Of a DNA stretch of 64,000 bases, positions 45,505 through 55,440 are shown one piece after another. A program made the position numbers and the translations under genes. The notes under the pieces are model-generated. The model did no database searches. It saw only the letters and a program-made list of their open reading frames with translations, and had not been told where the DNA came from. Every line of letters starts with the position of its first letter. The first letter of the stretch is position 1. Source of the DNA: a virus; IMG/VR virus record IMGVR_UViG_3300043410_001708, positions 42,270 to 106,269 of that record; one strand, 5' to 3'.

Positions 45505-47574
45505 TTAAACATCTACAGTTGGTCCAGGATAAGTTGCTCTACCCCATGTAATTCTAACTGCACCAGGACCACCATTGCTTCTTCCTGCTGTATATGATCC
45601 TGCACCGCCACCACCGCCACCATAAGTTCCTCCTGTGCCGGTTGAGTTTGGTGCTGAACCATCTGTACCACCGCTGCCGCCAAAACCTTGAGCAGTAACT
45701 GTTGGACCAGCCGTATTAGTGAAGTTGTCTATATTTGGATCTTTACCCCAACCAAAAAGACCAACGCCGCCGCCACCTGCACCAACACCTAAAGCGGTTG
45801 CACCACTATTTGCACCACTCGCACCTGATCCTGGAAAAGCAGTTAAACCACCAGTTGCGGGATAGGCTCCGTTTGCCGCACTACCGCTTGTGTTCGATGC
45901 ATTTGCCCCGTTACCACCATAACCTGCAGCACCGCCGCCACCTTGGCCTCGACCGGTAGTTGCAGTTGTTCCTTGGCCACCTGTTCCACCACTATATGAT
46001 GCGCTTCCTAAATTTGTACCAGGAACACTTGCGGTTCCACCAGAACTTGCTGAAGCTGCTGTACCACTATTTGTTCCGCCTGTGGCGCTCATCAATAGTT
46101 GTGTGCCTGTTATTGTTATTGGACTGGTTATTGAACCTACTGTTTGAGAGGTACCGACCGTGTATGTTCCAACTTTACCATATTCACCTGTTTGAAATGC
46201 ATTTATAGTTGTTGAAGTTACGCCAGAACCAGTTATAGTTAGTCCTGTTGTTATTCGTCCTGAAGTAACTTCTGTTATATGTAAACTAGTTCCTGAAATG
46301 AATCCTTTGAAAGAAACATTTCGTGTTATGCTACTAGTTCCACCGTTTGTCCATAAGTTTACACCTGTTGAAGCGCCAGCAGCACCCGCCACTACAGTAA
46401 ATGTTTCACCGGGAACACATTCAAATCCTGCCCAACACAATCCTGCTCCGCCACCTCCAGTTTTTCCTGTTGTTGAATTGCTTTGTAAACCTGGTCCACC
46501 GCCACCAATACAGACTGCGGAAAAGTTATATATTCCGGCCGGCACAACCCATGAATAAGAACCTGCTGTTGTATAGCTTTGTTGACTTGTAGCTACTGAG
46601 GTATCGGTTGTATCAACGTTACCTGCTCCATATGAAGGAAATTGTCTACCGTCTCCCCATATTATTCTTACGCATCCTCTTGCACCAAATCCAGCAGCAG
46701 TGCCTGGGTTACCACTGCAACCACCTCCACCACCTCCACCAAATAGTCCTCCATGACATCCATTACCTCCAGCAGCCCATTGATTGGGTATGCGAACTAG
46801 AATAGACAAATAAGAAGCGGATGGTAAACCACTAGAACCACCAACACCAGATTGCCTAGCCCCTGTTGCTGCTGTGCTGTTGCTACCTTGGCCCCAAGGT
46901 CCTGTTCCTCCTCCGCCGCCGCTAGGACCGCTAATTGATCCTACACCTCCGCTACCTCCACCAGTTGTTTCTGCTGTACTTGTGCCTGTGTTGTTGACTC
47001 CATTTGATCCTAAGTTGGAACCACCATTACCATATCCACCTGCTCCACCGCCACCACTACTTCTTTCACTTGATGTAGCTGAGGTTGTTGTAGAAAAACC
47101 TCCAAAACCAACATCGGCCGAAAATCGTCCAACAATATTATACCAAGAATTTGTAGTAACACCCCAACTGTAGGTGCCATTTTTACCACTGGTTGCACTG
47201 ACACCAATGACTCCGCCACCACCGCCTGGAGCACTTAACATTCTTACACCATTTTGTAAAATATATGATTCTCCACCAGCACCACCAGTTTGACCTGTAG
47301 CTTGGCCGCCGGAACCTCCACCGCCAACCACAATTGTTAGTATTTCTCCAGGTGTAACAGACATGACGTTACCATAAATTAAATCGCCACCAGAACCACC
47401 CGTTGATGGTGCTGTTGTAGAAGATGCGCCGCCGCCACCGCCGCCAATACAAACTGCTGAAATTGCAAAAACACCTCTAGGTACTATCCAAGAAAATGAT
47501 CCGGAATTAGAAGTCCATTCTGCTTGACCGGGTGGTGCTTTGTACTTATCAGCTTTAATTAAACTAATAGACAT
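45505..47574 (-). CDS. Gly-rich adhesin or tail-fibre tip protein
   Basis: 689 aa, very rich in G, S, T and A. Two related modules (SGSFSWIVPRGVFAISAVCIGGGG at about residue 25 and GSYSWVVPAGIYNFSAVCIGGGG in the middle) are followed by polyglycine runs and loops, as in the tip adhesins of T4-like phages. It is the most likely receptor-binding protein. The DNA is GC-richer in the Gly tracts. Confidence 0.72.
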   Translation of the reverse strand: MSISLIKADKYKAPPGQAEWTSNSGSFSWIVPRGVFAISAVCIGGGGGGASSTTAPSTGGSGGDLIYGNVMSVTPGEILTIVVGGGGSGGQATGQTGGAGGESYILQNGVRMLSAPGGGGGVIGVSATSGKNGTYSWGVTTNSWYNIVGRFSADVGFGGFSTTTSATSSERSSGGGGAGGYGNGGSNLGSNGVNNTGTSTAETTGGGSGGVGSISGPSGGGGGTGPWGQGSNSTAATGARQSGVGGSSGLPSASYLSILVRIPNQWAAGGNGCHGGLFGGGGGGGCSGNPGTAAGFGARGCVRIIWGDGRQFPSYGAGNVDTTDTSVATSQQSYTTAGSYSWVVPAGIYNFSAVCIGGGGPGLQSNSTTGKTGGGGAGLCWAGFECVPGETFTVVAGAAGASTGVNLWTNGGTSSITRNVSFKGFISGTSLHITEVTSGRITTGLTITGSGVTSTTINAFQTGEYGKVGTYTVGTSQTVGSITSPITITGTQLLMSATGGTNSGTAASASSGGTASVPGTNLGSASYSGGTGGQGTTATTGRGQGGGGAAGYGGNGANASNTSGSAANGAYPATGGLTAFPGSGASGANSGATALGVGAGGGGVGLFGWGKDPNIDNFTNTAGPTVTAQGFGGSGGTDGSAPNSTGTGGTYGGGGGGAGSYTAGRSNGGPGAVRITWGRATYPGPTVDV

Positions 47575-47576
47575 AA

Positions 47577-49502
47577 TTAATCATTATAATAAAAAACAAC
47601 TTTCAATCCTTTTGCACCAGTACCAGCAGAAAGAATATCAACGGTGATTTCAGCATCATCAGATACCGCTGTTGTTACTAATGTTGTTGCTGTTACAGCA
47701 GTTGTGCTGGTTTTTTCTGTTGCATCTATTGTTAATTTATTTGTACCAAGAATTGTTGTACCTGACAATTTTATATCAACGTTAACTAAACCTGATGTTG
47801 ATGCAACATTGAGTGTTGCTCTTGGTATAGAAGTTAATGTCAATGCAGAAGGTGCTCTGAATGATGCTCTAGCGGAACCAACTGTTAAATTTGTTGATTC
47901 ATCAACAACAGAAAGAATCAACATCTCAGAATTTGCTTTTGAGAATGCTGCGTTAGCTTGTGCTCTTGCCCATGTATCTGTACCACCACCAGAACCTGCG
48001 TTGGCTGTGTATTGTGTGGTACCATCAGCAAATGTTAATCCGTTGGCGGTTGAACCCGTTATCCTTATCATACCTGAATAAACGTTACCAACAACACCCA
48101 AACCACCAGTAATTTGTACAGCACCACTTGTGTTTGAAACAGCAGTGTTTGCACTTGTTACTACCAAATTTCCTGTTATTACAGTATTACCTGTAACTGT
48201 TCCACCAACGTTTGCACTTAAAGAATTATTTGCTCTGGTGTAGGCCGCATTTGCTTGTACAAAAGCCGCATTTGATTGTGCTCTAGCAAATGTATCCGGT
48301 ACGTTGGCTGTGTATTGTGTGGTACCATCAGCAAATGTTAATCCATTCGCAGTTGAACCGGTTATTACAATTAAACCTGAATATAAATTACCAACAACAC
48401 CTAAACCACCAGTAATTGTCAATGCACCGCTTGTATTTGATATGGCCGTGGTTGTATTTGTAACCACCAAGTTGCCGGTAATTACTGTATTGCCTGTTAT
48501 GGTACCACCAGATTTTGGTAATGCATTGTTGGCTGTAGTAAAAGCACCATTGGCAAATGATGCTGCTGAGTTGGCAGTTAGAAAGGCACCATTAGCAAAA
48601 CTTGCTGCTGAATTTGCTGTAGAATAAGCTGCGTTGGAATTATTTCTTACCCAAGAATCGGTAGCATTATTAGCAGTATTGTAGGCCGCATTGGCTCTAT
48701 CGAAAGCACCGTTTGCAGTATCTCTAGCCCACGAATCGGATACTGAACCTCCACCACTATTTGCGGTATTGTATGCTGCATTAGCACGGTCAAAAGCTGA
48801 ATTGGCAAAATTTTGAGCTAATGTGATATTTGTATTTTGCGTTAAGTCAACACCTTGAATAGTTATGGTATTAGACGATGCACTATTGGCCATCAAAAAA
48901 GCACCATTAGCAAAATCAGCTGCTGAGTTGGCTGTTATAAAGGCACTATTAGCAAATGATTGTGCTGATGCAATATTAGTGTTCTGTGTCGAATCAACAC
49001 CTTGAGTAACTACTGTATTTGATGAAGCACTATTAGCCACCAAGAAGGCGCCATTGGCAAATAAACCTGCTGAGTTTGCAGTATCATAAGCATTATTGGC
49101 CTGTGTTCTTACCCATGAATCGGTAGCATTATTAGCGGTATTATAAGCCGCATTAGCTCTATCAAAAGCACCATTTGCAAATAAACCTGCTGAGTTTGCA
49201 GTGTCATAGGCATTGTTTGCTTGTGTTCTTACCCATGAATCGGTAGCATTATTAGCTGTGTTGTATGCTGCATTTGCTCTATCAAAAGCACCGTTAGCAA
49301 AAGAGGCTGCTGAATTTGCAGTAATGAATGCTGCATTAGATGTATCTCTAGCCCATGAGTCTGCACCGCCACCAGTATTTGCTTGTGAAAAAGCAGCATT
49401 AGCCTGTGCAAACGCAGCATTAGCCTTTGCGTATGCAGAAGGTACCAAAGAAGAAAAATCTTTAGTTGAATCTAGTCTTGATGGAGGTACTTGTGTTGAC
49501 AT
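47577..49502 (-). CDS. repeat-rich tail-fibre protein
   Basis: 641 aa with many near-identical units (FDRANAAYNTANNATDSWV, QANNAYDTANSAGLFANGAF) and TVTGNTVITGNLVV strands. The A/N-rich repeats are typical of long trimeric fibre shafts in T4-like aquatic phages. The same units occur in the protein at 55441. The C-terminal 100 residues differ and look like a beta domain. Confidence 0.75.
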   Translation of the reverse strand: MSTQVPPSRLDSTKDFSSLVPSAYAKANAAFAQANAAFSQANTGGGADSWARDTSNAAFITANSAASFANGAFDRANAAYNTANNATDSWVRTQANNAYDTANSAGLFANGAFDRANAAYNTANNATDSWVRTQANNAYDTANSAGLFANGAFLVANSASSNTVVTQGVDSTQNTNIASAQSFANSAFITANSAADFANGAFLMANSASSNTITIQGVDLTQNTNITLAQNFANSAFDRANAAYNTANSGGGSVSDSWARDTANGAFDRANAAYNTANNATDSWVRNNSNAAYSTANSAASFANGAFLTANSAASFANGAFTTANNALPKSGGTITGNTVITGNLVVTNTTTAISNTSGALTITGGLGVVGNLYSGLIVITGSTANGLTFADGTTQYTANVPDTFARAQSNAAFVQANAAYTRANNSLSANVGGTVTGNTVITGNLVVTSANTAVSNTSGAVQITGGLGVVGNVYSGMIRITGSTANGLTFADGTTQYTANAGSGGGTDTWARAQANAAFSKANSEMLILSVVDESTNLTVGSARASFRAPSALTLTSIPRATLNVASTSGLVNVDIKLSGTTILGTNKLTIDATEKTSTTAVTATTLVTTAVSDDAEITVDILSAGTGAKGLKVVFYYND

Positions 49503-49525
49503 TAATTATAGCCTTTTTATACTAT

Positions 49526-52500
49526 TTATTTGATATCATATGGCGTTGTCGGTACACTTATGGTTCTCGCATATCCGTTTGTCACTCTTAAATCTGCAAT
49601 GTAACCAATAATTCCATAACCGGCAGTTTGATTATCTTTTGAACCGCCTGCGTAAATTGAACCACTTGTGATATTACCTACTTGTACGCCAGAAACAGTA
49701 GCAGTTCCTCCAGCATTACCATTGACATAGAATGTCACAGTTGAACCACTACGTACCCAAGCAACATGTGTCCATTGATTATGAGTTATTGTTGTTGTTC
49801 CGTAATAACTTGTGCCGTTATAATATTCCATTCTGTAAGAACCTGACACGGGACTTGCTAAAGGTGATAATTTGAACACCATTGGATTAGCTGTACCACC
49901 AGCCTGTCTACTATCCCAAATACCCCAATGTGTCACAGTTGCATCCGATGGATACACCCAACATTCAAATGTAAAATCTCCACTAAATTTTACAAGACTT
50001 GGTTGTGGTCTTATACCAAGGTAGTCACCTTTTGCTGGAAAATATGCAGAGGTAAATCTTGATGTATTATTGGCTGCAAAAGGTTGTATTGTAGAAATTC
50101 TTGCATCGCCCGCTTTAGTAATAGTAAATGCGTTGGTCGACTTGTCAACAAAACTATTTGATTGGCAGGTCAATAGACTGGTGCCAGAAATTGCTGTGAG
50201 TGGTGAAGTTGGTGGAGTTGTATTTGCAGTGTATAATGCGGTGCCTTTTAATAATCTATAGTTACTCATGTATCCAGTAAAAAATTCACTATTATTATGT
50301 GCTGCCATACCAATTGTAACAGTGGCCGTTGCAGGAGAAATACTACTAGAATCAGTAAATGTACTACCAAGTCTATTGCCATTTACATAAAATGTACAAG
50401 TAGATCCATTTCTAACTAATGCAATATGATTCCAAGCATTTTGTGTAAGCCCGGTTGTTGTGATTAAACGTTGTGTACCATTAGTATAAATTTCAATACC
50501 AGTAGTTGCTGCGGATCTAATCAATAATCCTGTTAAATAGGTACCAATGTTCAAAATATTATTAGTATTAATTGAACCTAGTGCAGTTGGATATATCCAA
50601 GTTTCGAATGTATAATCTCCAGTTCCTAGTTGAAAAGCAGTATTTGAAGCAACGGTTAAATAATCCCCAGTACCATCAAAGTAACCACTGTATGTATCAT
50701 AGTATGGAGAATTATTGGCCACTGCTACAGCAGTGTTTCCATTTTCAATGTTATTGATTCTTGTTACATCTGTTATAGGTGATCCACCTAATGTGCTACC
50801 TAACAATAGTGTGGTATTTGCTATTGAAGTTAATGTTTTAGTTGGTGGTGTAAAACTTGTATTTGAACTATAAAGTGCTGTACCATTAAGTACTCTAACA
50901 CTATTCATATATCCAGTAAAATAATCGTTTGGTGTATTATTATAATATCCAACTCTTGGTGCTGATTGCATTATGGATGATGTGTAACTTGTAAATACCA
51001 CATCAACCACACCATTTAAAAATACTCTAAGTGTATTACTTGCATCTCTAGTTACTGCAACGTGATTCCATTGATATGGTACTATTGTTGTTGCTCCAGT
51101 AATATTACCTGCTGTTCCGTGTGATACTGTTAGTTTATTAGCGGTAGATATGTTAATGGTCCATCTGTTGGCATCAGATGTTGTATATTGAGAGTAAAAT
51201 ATTTGTGCAGTTGCACCGTTAATTTTTGTAGTATAAAACCATGCTTCAAATGTAAATTGACCTGTAGCTGATATTGGTATACCAGAAACACTTAAAAAAT
51301 CCGCAGTAGTGGTACCACCAAAATATATACTGCTTCCAAATGTGTTTGCTGAATAATCCGAAACAGCGCTTGGATTTGTTATTGTGAATGAACTAAAAGG
51401 ACTAAATTTTGAAATGGCAGAATCGCCATTTCTAGTAATTGTAAGTGCATTATTTGAGTTGTCTATGAATTGATTTGATTGACAAGTCAATAATACTGTG
51501 TTAGCCACTGCTGTAAGTGGTGTAATAGAAGGTGTTGTATTTGATGTATATAATCCAGTACCATTAGTAATACGTAAATTTGAAATAAACATATTTTGTG
51601 GCGAAAGGCCTGCATAATCTGCTGCTATACCCAAATTTGTACCTGAAGCTGCTGCCAAAGTAACACTAATTGAGGCTGAGGTATTTAATACTCCATTAAT
51701 ATATAATGATAATGTGTTACCGGATCTAACTGCGGCCACATGAGTCCAAGTATTAAGTGCATATGCATTTGAACTACTAGTAAGATTAGTAGTGGAACCT
51801 GCGCCCGTACCATAATAACGAAAAACAATACTAAATGTTCCGCCGACACCACCTCTCAACGACCATGATGAATTTGAACTTGAGGGTAAACTTTCTCTAT
51901 AGATACCAACAATTGGGCTAAGAGTCAATTCAGCTATAGGATATATCCAGCATTCAACTGTGAAATCATTGGAACCAAAAAGAAATTGATTAAATGGTAC
52001 AGTTAAATAATCTCCAGTACCATCAAAGTAATTACTCCATGAAGTGCCAAATGGTGTGAATGATCCTGTACTTGGAATTCCGTTTTTTGTAATTATGTTA
52101 TTAAAGTTACTTTCATCAATAAATGATTTTGTATTTGAAGAAAGGGATGTTTGTGTTGTCAACAACACTGTATTGGCCACAGGTGTCAATGGTGACCAAG
52201 AAGGAACAAAAGCAGATGTATATAATGCGGTGCCTTTTGTTATACGAACATTAGAAATGTAACCAGTAAGATAGTTTGCTCCAGGATTGTTTGCTCCAAT
52301 TGTCAATGGTCTTGTATTATTACCCATTGTAACGGTGATAGCGGTCGGCCCAACAACTAAAGCACCATTTAAATAAATTGATAAATTGTTTCCATTGCGA
52401 ACCATAGCAACATGGTTCCATGTATTAAGTGATGCTACTGCTGTTGAAATAAAGTTTTGGTTTCCTGTTGAACTTGTTGCAGGACTTAATACTCCTTGAA

Positions 52501-55072
52501 TAGTTCCGGTTGTAGTAAGAGCTAAAGAATATTGCGGTTGTACAGTGCCACTACTTCCGTCTTTTTGTATGAGACATGGTGAACTGGCAAAAGATGAGGT
52601 ATAAAACCAACATTCAACTGTCCAGTTAGGTGCACCTGTTGCCAAATCAACTGCGGGAGTATTATTAATATTTAAATAATCACCGGTACCATCAAAGTAT
52701 GCTGAGCCTTCATTCCCAATTAAAGTAACTGTTGATGTGTTTGCAAAAGGTCCGTTTCTTGTTGGTCTTGCATCACCATTAACTGTGATTGCAAATGCAT
52801 TGTTTGAGTTATCAATTACTGTATTTGCTTGACAAGTTAATAAACTGGTGTTTGCTATTACCGATAATGGACTAGTTGGTGGTGTGAATGCTTCTGTATA
52901 GACTGAAGTGTCTTTAACAATTCTAAAATTACTTAAATATCCAGTAAAACCAAAAGTCGATTGACCTCCAATTTCTAATGTTTTATTTTCACTAACAATA
53001 TTAGAACTTGTACCACTACCCAATACAGCACCATTTTTATACAAAACAAAACTTGTTCCTGTTTTCACTAATGCAAGGTGGTACCACTGATTTAATGAGA
53101 AATTATGTGTTACATTTATGATATCTCCTGATACCTGTGACGAGCGCAATATAATCGTTCCATCGCCCCAAAGATACAAATATGGATTGTAAGTACCAAA
53201 ATTATATAAATTGTCATTAGTGCCGGCGCCTGGTAATCCGGTAAAATAATACCAACCTTCTACTGTAAAATTGGTTGTTCCCATGTTAAAAGCTGTATTG
53301 CTAGTTAATGACAAATAATCTCCAGTGCCATCAAAATACATACTGTAATTATTTGCAGCAGGCACAGTGATTGTTGTTGGTGCGCCATCAAATGGAACAA
53401 ATGGACTAACTGTTACATCACCGTTCTTTGTGATTGTAAAGTTATTATTTGAATTGTCAATTAATCTATTTGATTGACATGTCAACAAAGATGTGTTGGC
53501 TACATATGTTAACGGTCCTGTTGGTGGAGTTGTATTTGCGGTGTATAGTGCAGTGCCTTTAAGAATACGAACATTAGAAATGTATCCTAACCAATCATTT
53601 GTTGTTGATCCAACTTGTCTGCCAATTGTTGGAGTACCATTACTTACATTTACATCAGAATTGGTGGCAGTGGCATCAATTATACCGTTAATGAACAATC
53701 TTGCTGATGTACCAGAGCGAGTAAGTGCAACATGAGTCCATTGATTTAATGGTATTGTTGCATTACTGGTGATCCAAGTGGAAGTTGAATTAAAAGCTGC
53801 TAATTTATTATTAGTAAGTGTATAGATTAACACATTCAAATCTTGATTGCCACGTAAATCAACAATTGCTCTTTGTGTTCCTGAATCTGTTTTGTATATC
53901 CATGCTTCGATAGTGTAGTCTGCACTAATAGCAAATGCTGAGTTAGCAGAAAAACTTAAATAATCCCCAGTACCATCAAAATAATTACTATAATACCCTT
54001 CTTCAAAAGGATTAAATTTACTTGACTTTGCATCTGCAATAACTGAGATTTGACTATTAATTGGACTTGAATCTGTATTAAAAGTGACTCCGTTTGGTAT
54101 TGTGTTTGCACTCAAAAGTAATGATGTATATTCCCAAAATAAATCACCAGCAAGATTGATAGACCAATTCAAATATAATGTTGCACTTCTACTTGTTGTG
54201 TTTGCAGTTGCGGTTATAATTGATGTGTTGCTGCCAAGAACTGTTGCTGTACCAGAAATTATACCTGTAGAAGTATTCATTGACAGACCAGTTGGCAATC
54301 CACTTGTTGTATAAAGTACACCATAACCGGCCGCAGAAGTTGCAACAGTTGTTACATTTGATATGGGTATATCTTGTGTTATATTATATGTTGTGTTGTT
54401 TGCTGGTGATGAAAAAGAAACAACATCCGTATTTACTGTAAGTGAAAAAGAACGAACTGAATCTTGATTTTCCGCATCAGATGCTTGTATTGTAAATGAA
54501 TATGTTGTACTTGATCCATCAACTGGTGCGGTACCTGAAATTGTACCACCAGAACTCAATGTTGCACCTGATGGTAATGATCCTGAGTATAAAGAATATG
54601 TAATTGGTGCATCACCTGTTGCAACAACCGATGTGTTAATTGCAGTTGTTTCATATACAGAACCTAATGAACCAGCTGATGTGGTGAATGTTGGTAGGCC
54701 AGAATATACCAAACCTGGAACAAGAATGCCAGTACCACCATTTACATTAGTTACAAAAATGGTGTAACTACCAGAACCTAATGCAGGAGAACTAAAGGCC
54801 AAACGACTGGAATCTAGGAATGTTACTACACCTATTGTGTTAGTTCCAACTATAACGGTTGCGCCAGGTGCAAAACCGGACCCATACAGGACGATAGTTT
54901 GATTACCTGATGTGTCAGCCGCAGTATCATTTGTTTCGTTGTAAGAACCATCGGTAATTGCAAAACGAGAAACAGTTGGAACAAGGTATTGTTGTTGGTT
55001 AAAATGTTCACCAACTGTAAGAATACCTGTCGTGTCTTTTGCTCTTTTGCCTCTAACACCGGCATTAAACAT
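49526..55072 (-). CDS. giant tail-fibre/adhesin with IPT/TIG, Ig-like and seven LamG-type modules
   Basis: 1848 aa. The N-terminus has an IPT/TIG domain (TIVLYGSGFAPGATVIVG, SPALGSGSYTIFVTN), then a putative Ig domain (YSLYSGSLPSGATLSSGGTISG). Seven concanavalin/laminin-G modules follow, each starting like YFDGTGDYLSF with a TIEAWIY strand and ending with NGTALYTANTTPPTSPL. Such modules bind sugars. Probably a surface fibre or receptor-binding protein. Introns or breaks are not seen. Confidence 0.8.
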   Translation of the reverse strand: MFNAGVRGKRAKDTTGILTVGEHFNQQQYLVPTVSRFAITDGSYNETNDTAADTSGNQTIVLYGSGFAPGATVIVGTNTIGVVTFLDSSRLAFSSPALGSGSYTIFVTNVNGGTGILVPGLVYSGLPTFTTSAGSLGSVYETTAINTSVVATGDAPITYSLYSGSLPSGATLSSGGTISGTAPVDGSSTTYSFTIQASDAENQDSVRSFSLTVNTDVVSFSSPANNTTYNITQDIPISNVTTVATSAAGYGVLYTTSGLPTGLSMNTSTGIISGTATVLGSNTSIITATANTTSRSATLYLNWSINLAGDLFWEYTSLLLSANTIPNGVTFNTDSSPINSQISVIADAKSSKFNPFEEGYYSNYFDGTGDYLSFSANSAFAISADYTIEAWIYKTDSGTQRAIVDLRGNQDLNVLIYTLTNNKLAAFNSTSTWITSNATIPLNQWTHVALTRSGTSARLFINGIIDATATNSDVNVSNGTPTIGRQVGSTTNDWLGYISNVRILKGTALYTANTTPPTGPLTYVANTSLLTCQSNRLIDNSNNNFTITKNGDVTVSPFVPFDGAPTTITVPAANNYSMYFDGTGDYLSLTSNTAFNMGTTNFTVEGWYYFTGLPGAGTNDNLYNFGTYNPYLYLWGDGTIILRSSQVSGDIINVTHNFSLNQWYHLALVKTGTSFVLYKNGAVLGSGTSSNIVSENKTLEIGGQSTFGFTGYLSNFRIVKDTSVYTEAFTPPTSPLSVIANTSLLTCQANTVIDNSNNAFAITVNGDARPTRNGPFANTSTVTLIGNEGSAYFDGTGDYLNINNTPAVDLATGAPNWTVECWFYTSSFASSPCLIQKDGSSGTVQPQYSLALTTTGTIQGVLSPATSSTGNQNFISTAVASLNTWNHVAMVRNGNNLSIYLNGALVVGPTAITVTMGNNTRPLTIGANNPGANYLTGYISNVRITKGTALYTSAFVPSWSPLTPVANTVLLTTQTSLSSNTKSFIDESNFNNIITKNGIPSTGSFTPFGTSWSNYFDGTGDYLTVPFNQFLFGSNDFTVECWIYPIAELTLSPIVGIYRESLPSSSNSSWSLRGGVGGTFSIVFRYYGTGAGSTTNLTSSSNAYALNTWTHVAAVRSGNTLSLYINGVLNTSASISVTLAAASGTNLGIAADYAGLSPQNMFISNLRITNGTGLYTSNTTPSITPLTAVANTVLLTCQSNQFIDNSNNALTITRNGDSAISKFSPFSSFTITNPSAVSDYSANTFGSSIYFGGTTTADFLSVSGIPISATGQFTFEAWFYTTKINGATAQIFYSQYTTSDANRWTINISTANKLTVSHGTAGNITGATTIVPYQWNHVAVTRDASNTLRVFLNGVVDVVFTSYTSSIMQSAPRVGYYNNTPNDYFTGYMNSVRVLNGTALYSSNTSFTPPTKTLTSIANTTLLLGSTLGGSPITDVTRINNIENGNTAVAVANNSPYYDTYSGYFDGTGDYLTVASNTAFQLGTGDYTFETWIYPTALGSINTNNILNIGTYLTGLLIRSAATTGIEIYTNGTQRLITTTGLTQNAWNHIALVRNGSTCTFYVNGNRLGSTFTDSSSISPATATVTIGMAAHNNSEFFTGYMSNYRLLKGTALYTANTTPPTSPLTAISGTSLLTCQSNSFVDKSTNAFTITKAGDARISTIQPFAANNTSRFTSAYFPAKGDYLGIRPQPSLVKFSGDFTFECWVYPSDATVTHWGIWDSRQAGGTANPMVFKLSPLASPVSGSYRMEYYNGTSYYGTTTITHNQWTHVAWVRSGSTVTFYVNGNAGGTATVSGVQVGNITSGSIYAGGSKDNQTAGYGIIGYIADLRVTNGYARTISVPTTPYDIK

Positions 55073-55431
55073 TAACTAATCTCCTCAAACGAACATACTG
55101 CTTGTAGTGTACTGTTATTGCTTGCTGTCAATCGTAAAGCATCTCCCTCCATCAAATAAATGGAAAGTGTTTTGTCGATGGCTGTAAAAGATGTATCCGC
55201 AGCTACAGAAACTGTGCTAACGATTTTATATGCCGTTGTATTTCTATACAAATCAACTGTTATATCTTGTGCATTTGTCGCATGTATATTGGAAATAATT
55301 AACGAATTGATTTTTAATATTTTACCACTAGAAGAAGGATTGGTTGCAATCGCTGCAGCTGATGTTGTCACTGCTTGAACTTGTGTATTTCCGTTAATTG
55401 TTGTTAGTGCTGCTATGTTTGGGTTTGCCAT
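55072..55431 (-). CDS. small structural protein, 119 aa
   Basis: MANPNIAALTTINGNTQVQAVTTSAAAIATNPSSSGKILKIN opens a beta-sandwich type protein: LIISNIHATNAQDITVDLYRN, LSIYLMEGDALRLTASNNS. It starts 10 bases after the upstream fibre gene ends and overlaps the giant fibre start. Small proteins of this kind are common next to fibre genes and may be fibre or head decoration. Confidence 0.65.
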   Translation of the reverse strand: MANPNIAALTTINGNTQVQAVTTSAAAIATNPSSSGKILKINSLIISNIHATNAQDITVDLYRNTTAYKIVSTVSVAADTSFTAIDKTLSIYLMEGDALRLTASNNSTLQAVCSFEEIS

Positions 55432-55440
55432 TTTAAATCC

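Noticed and set aside
47577-49502. Regular short repeats resembling a CRISPR array.
   Set aside because: The repeats are in frame and encode A/N-rich fibre units; there are no constant repeats with unique spacers and no cas genes.
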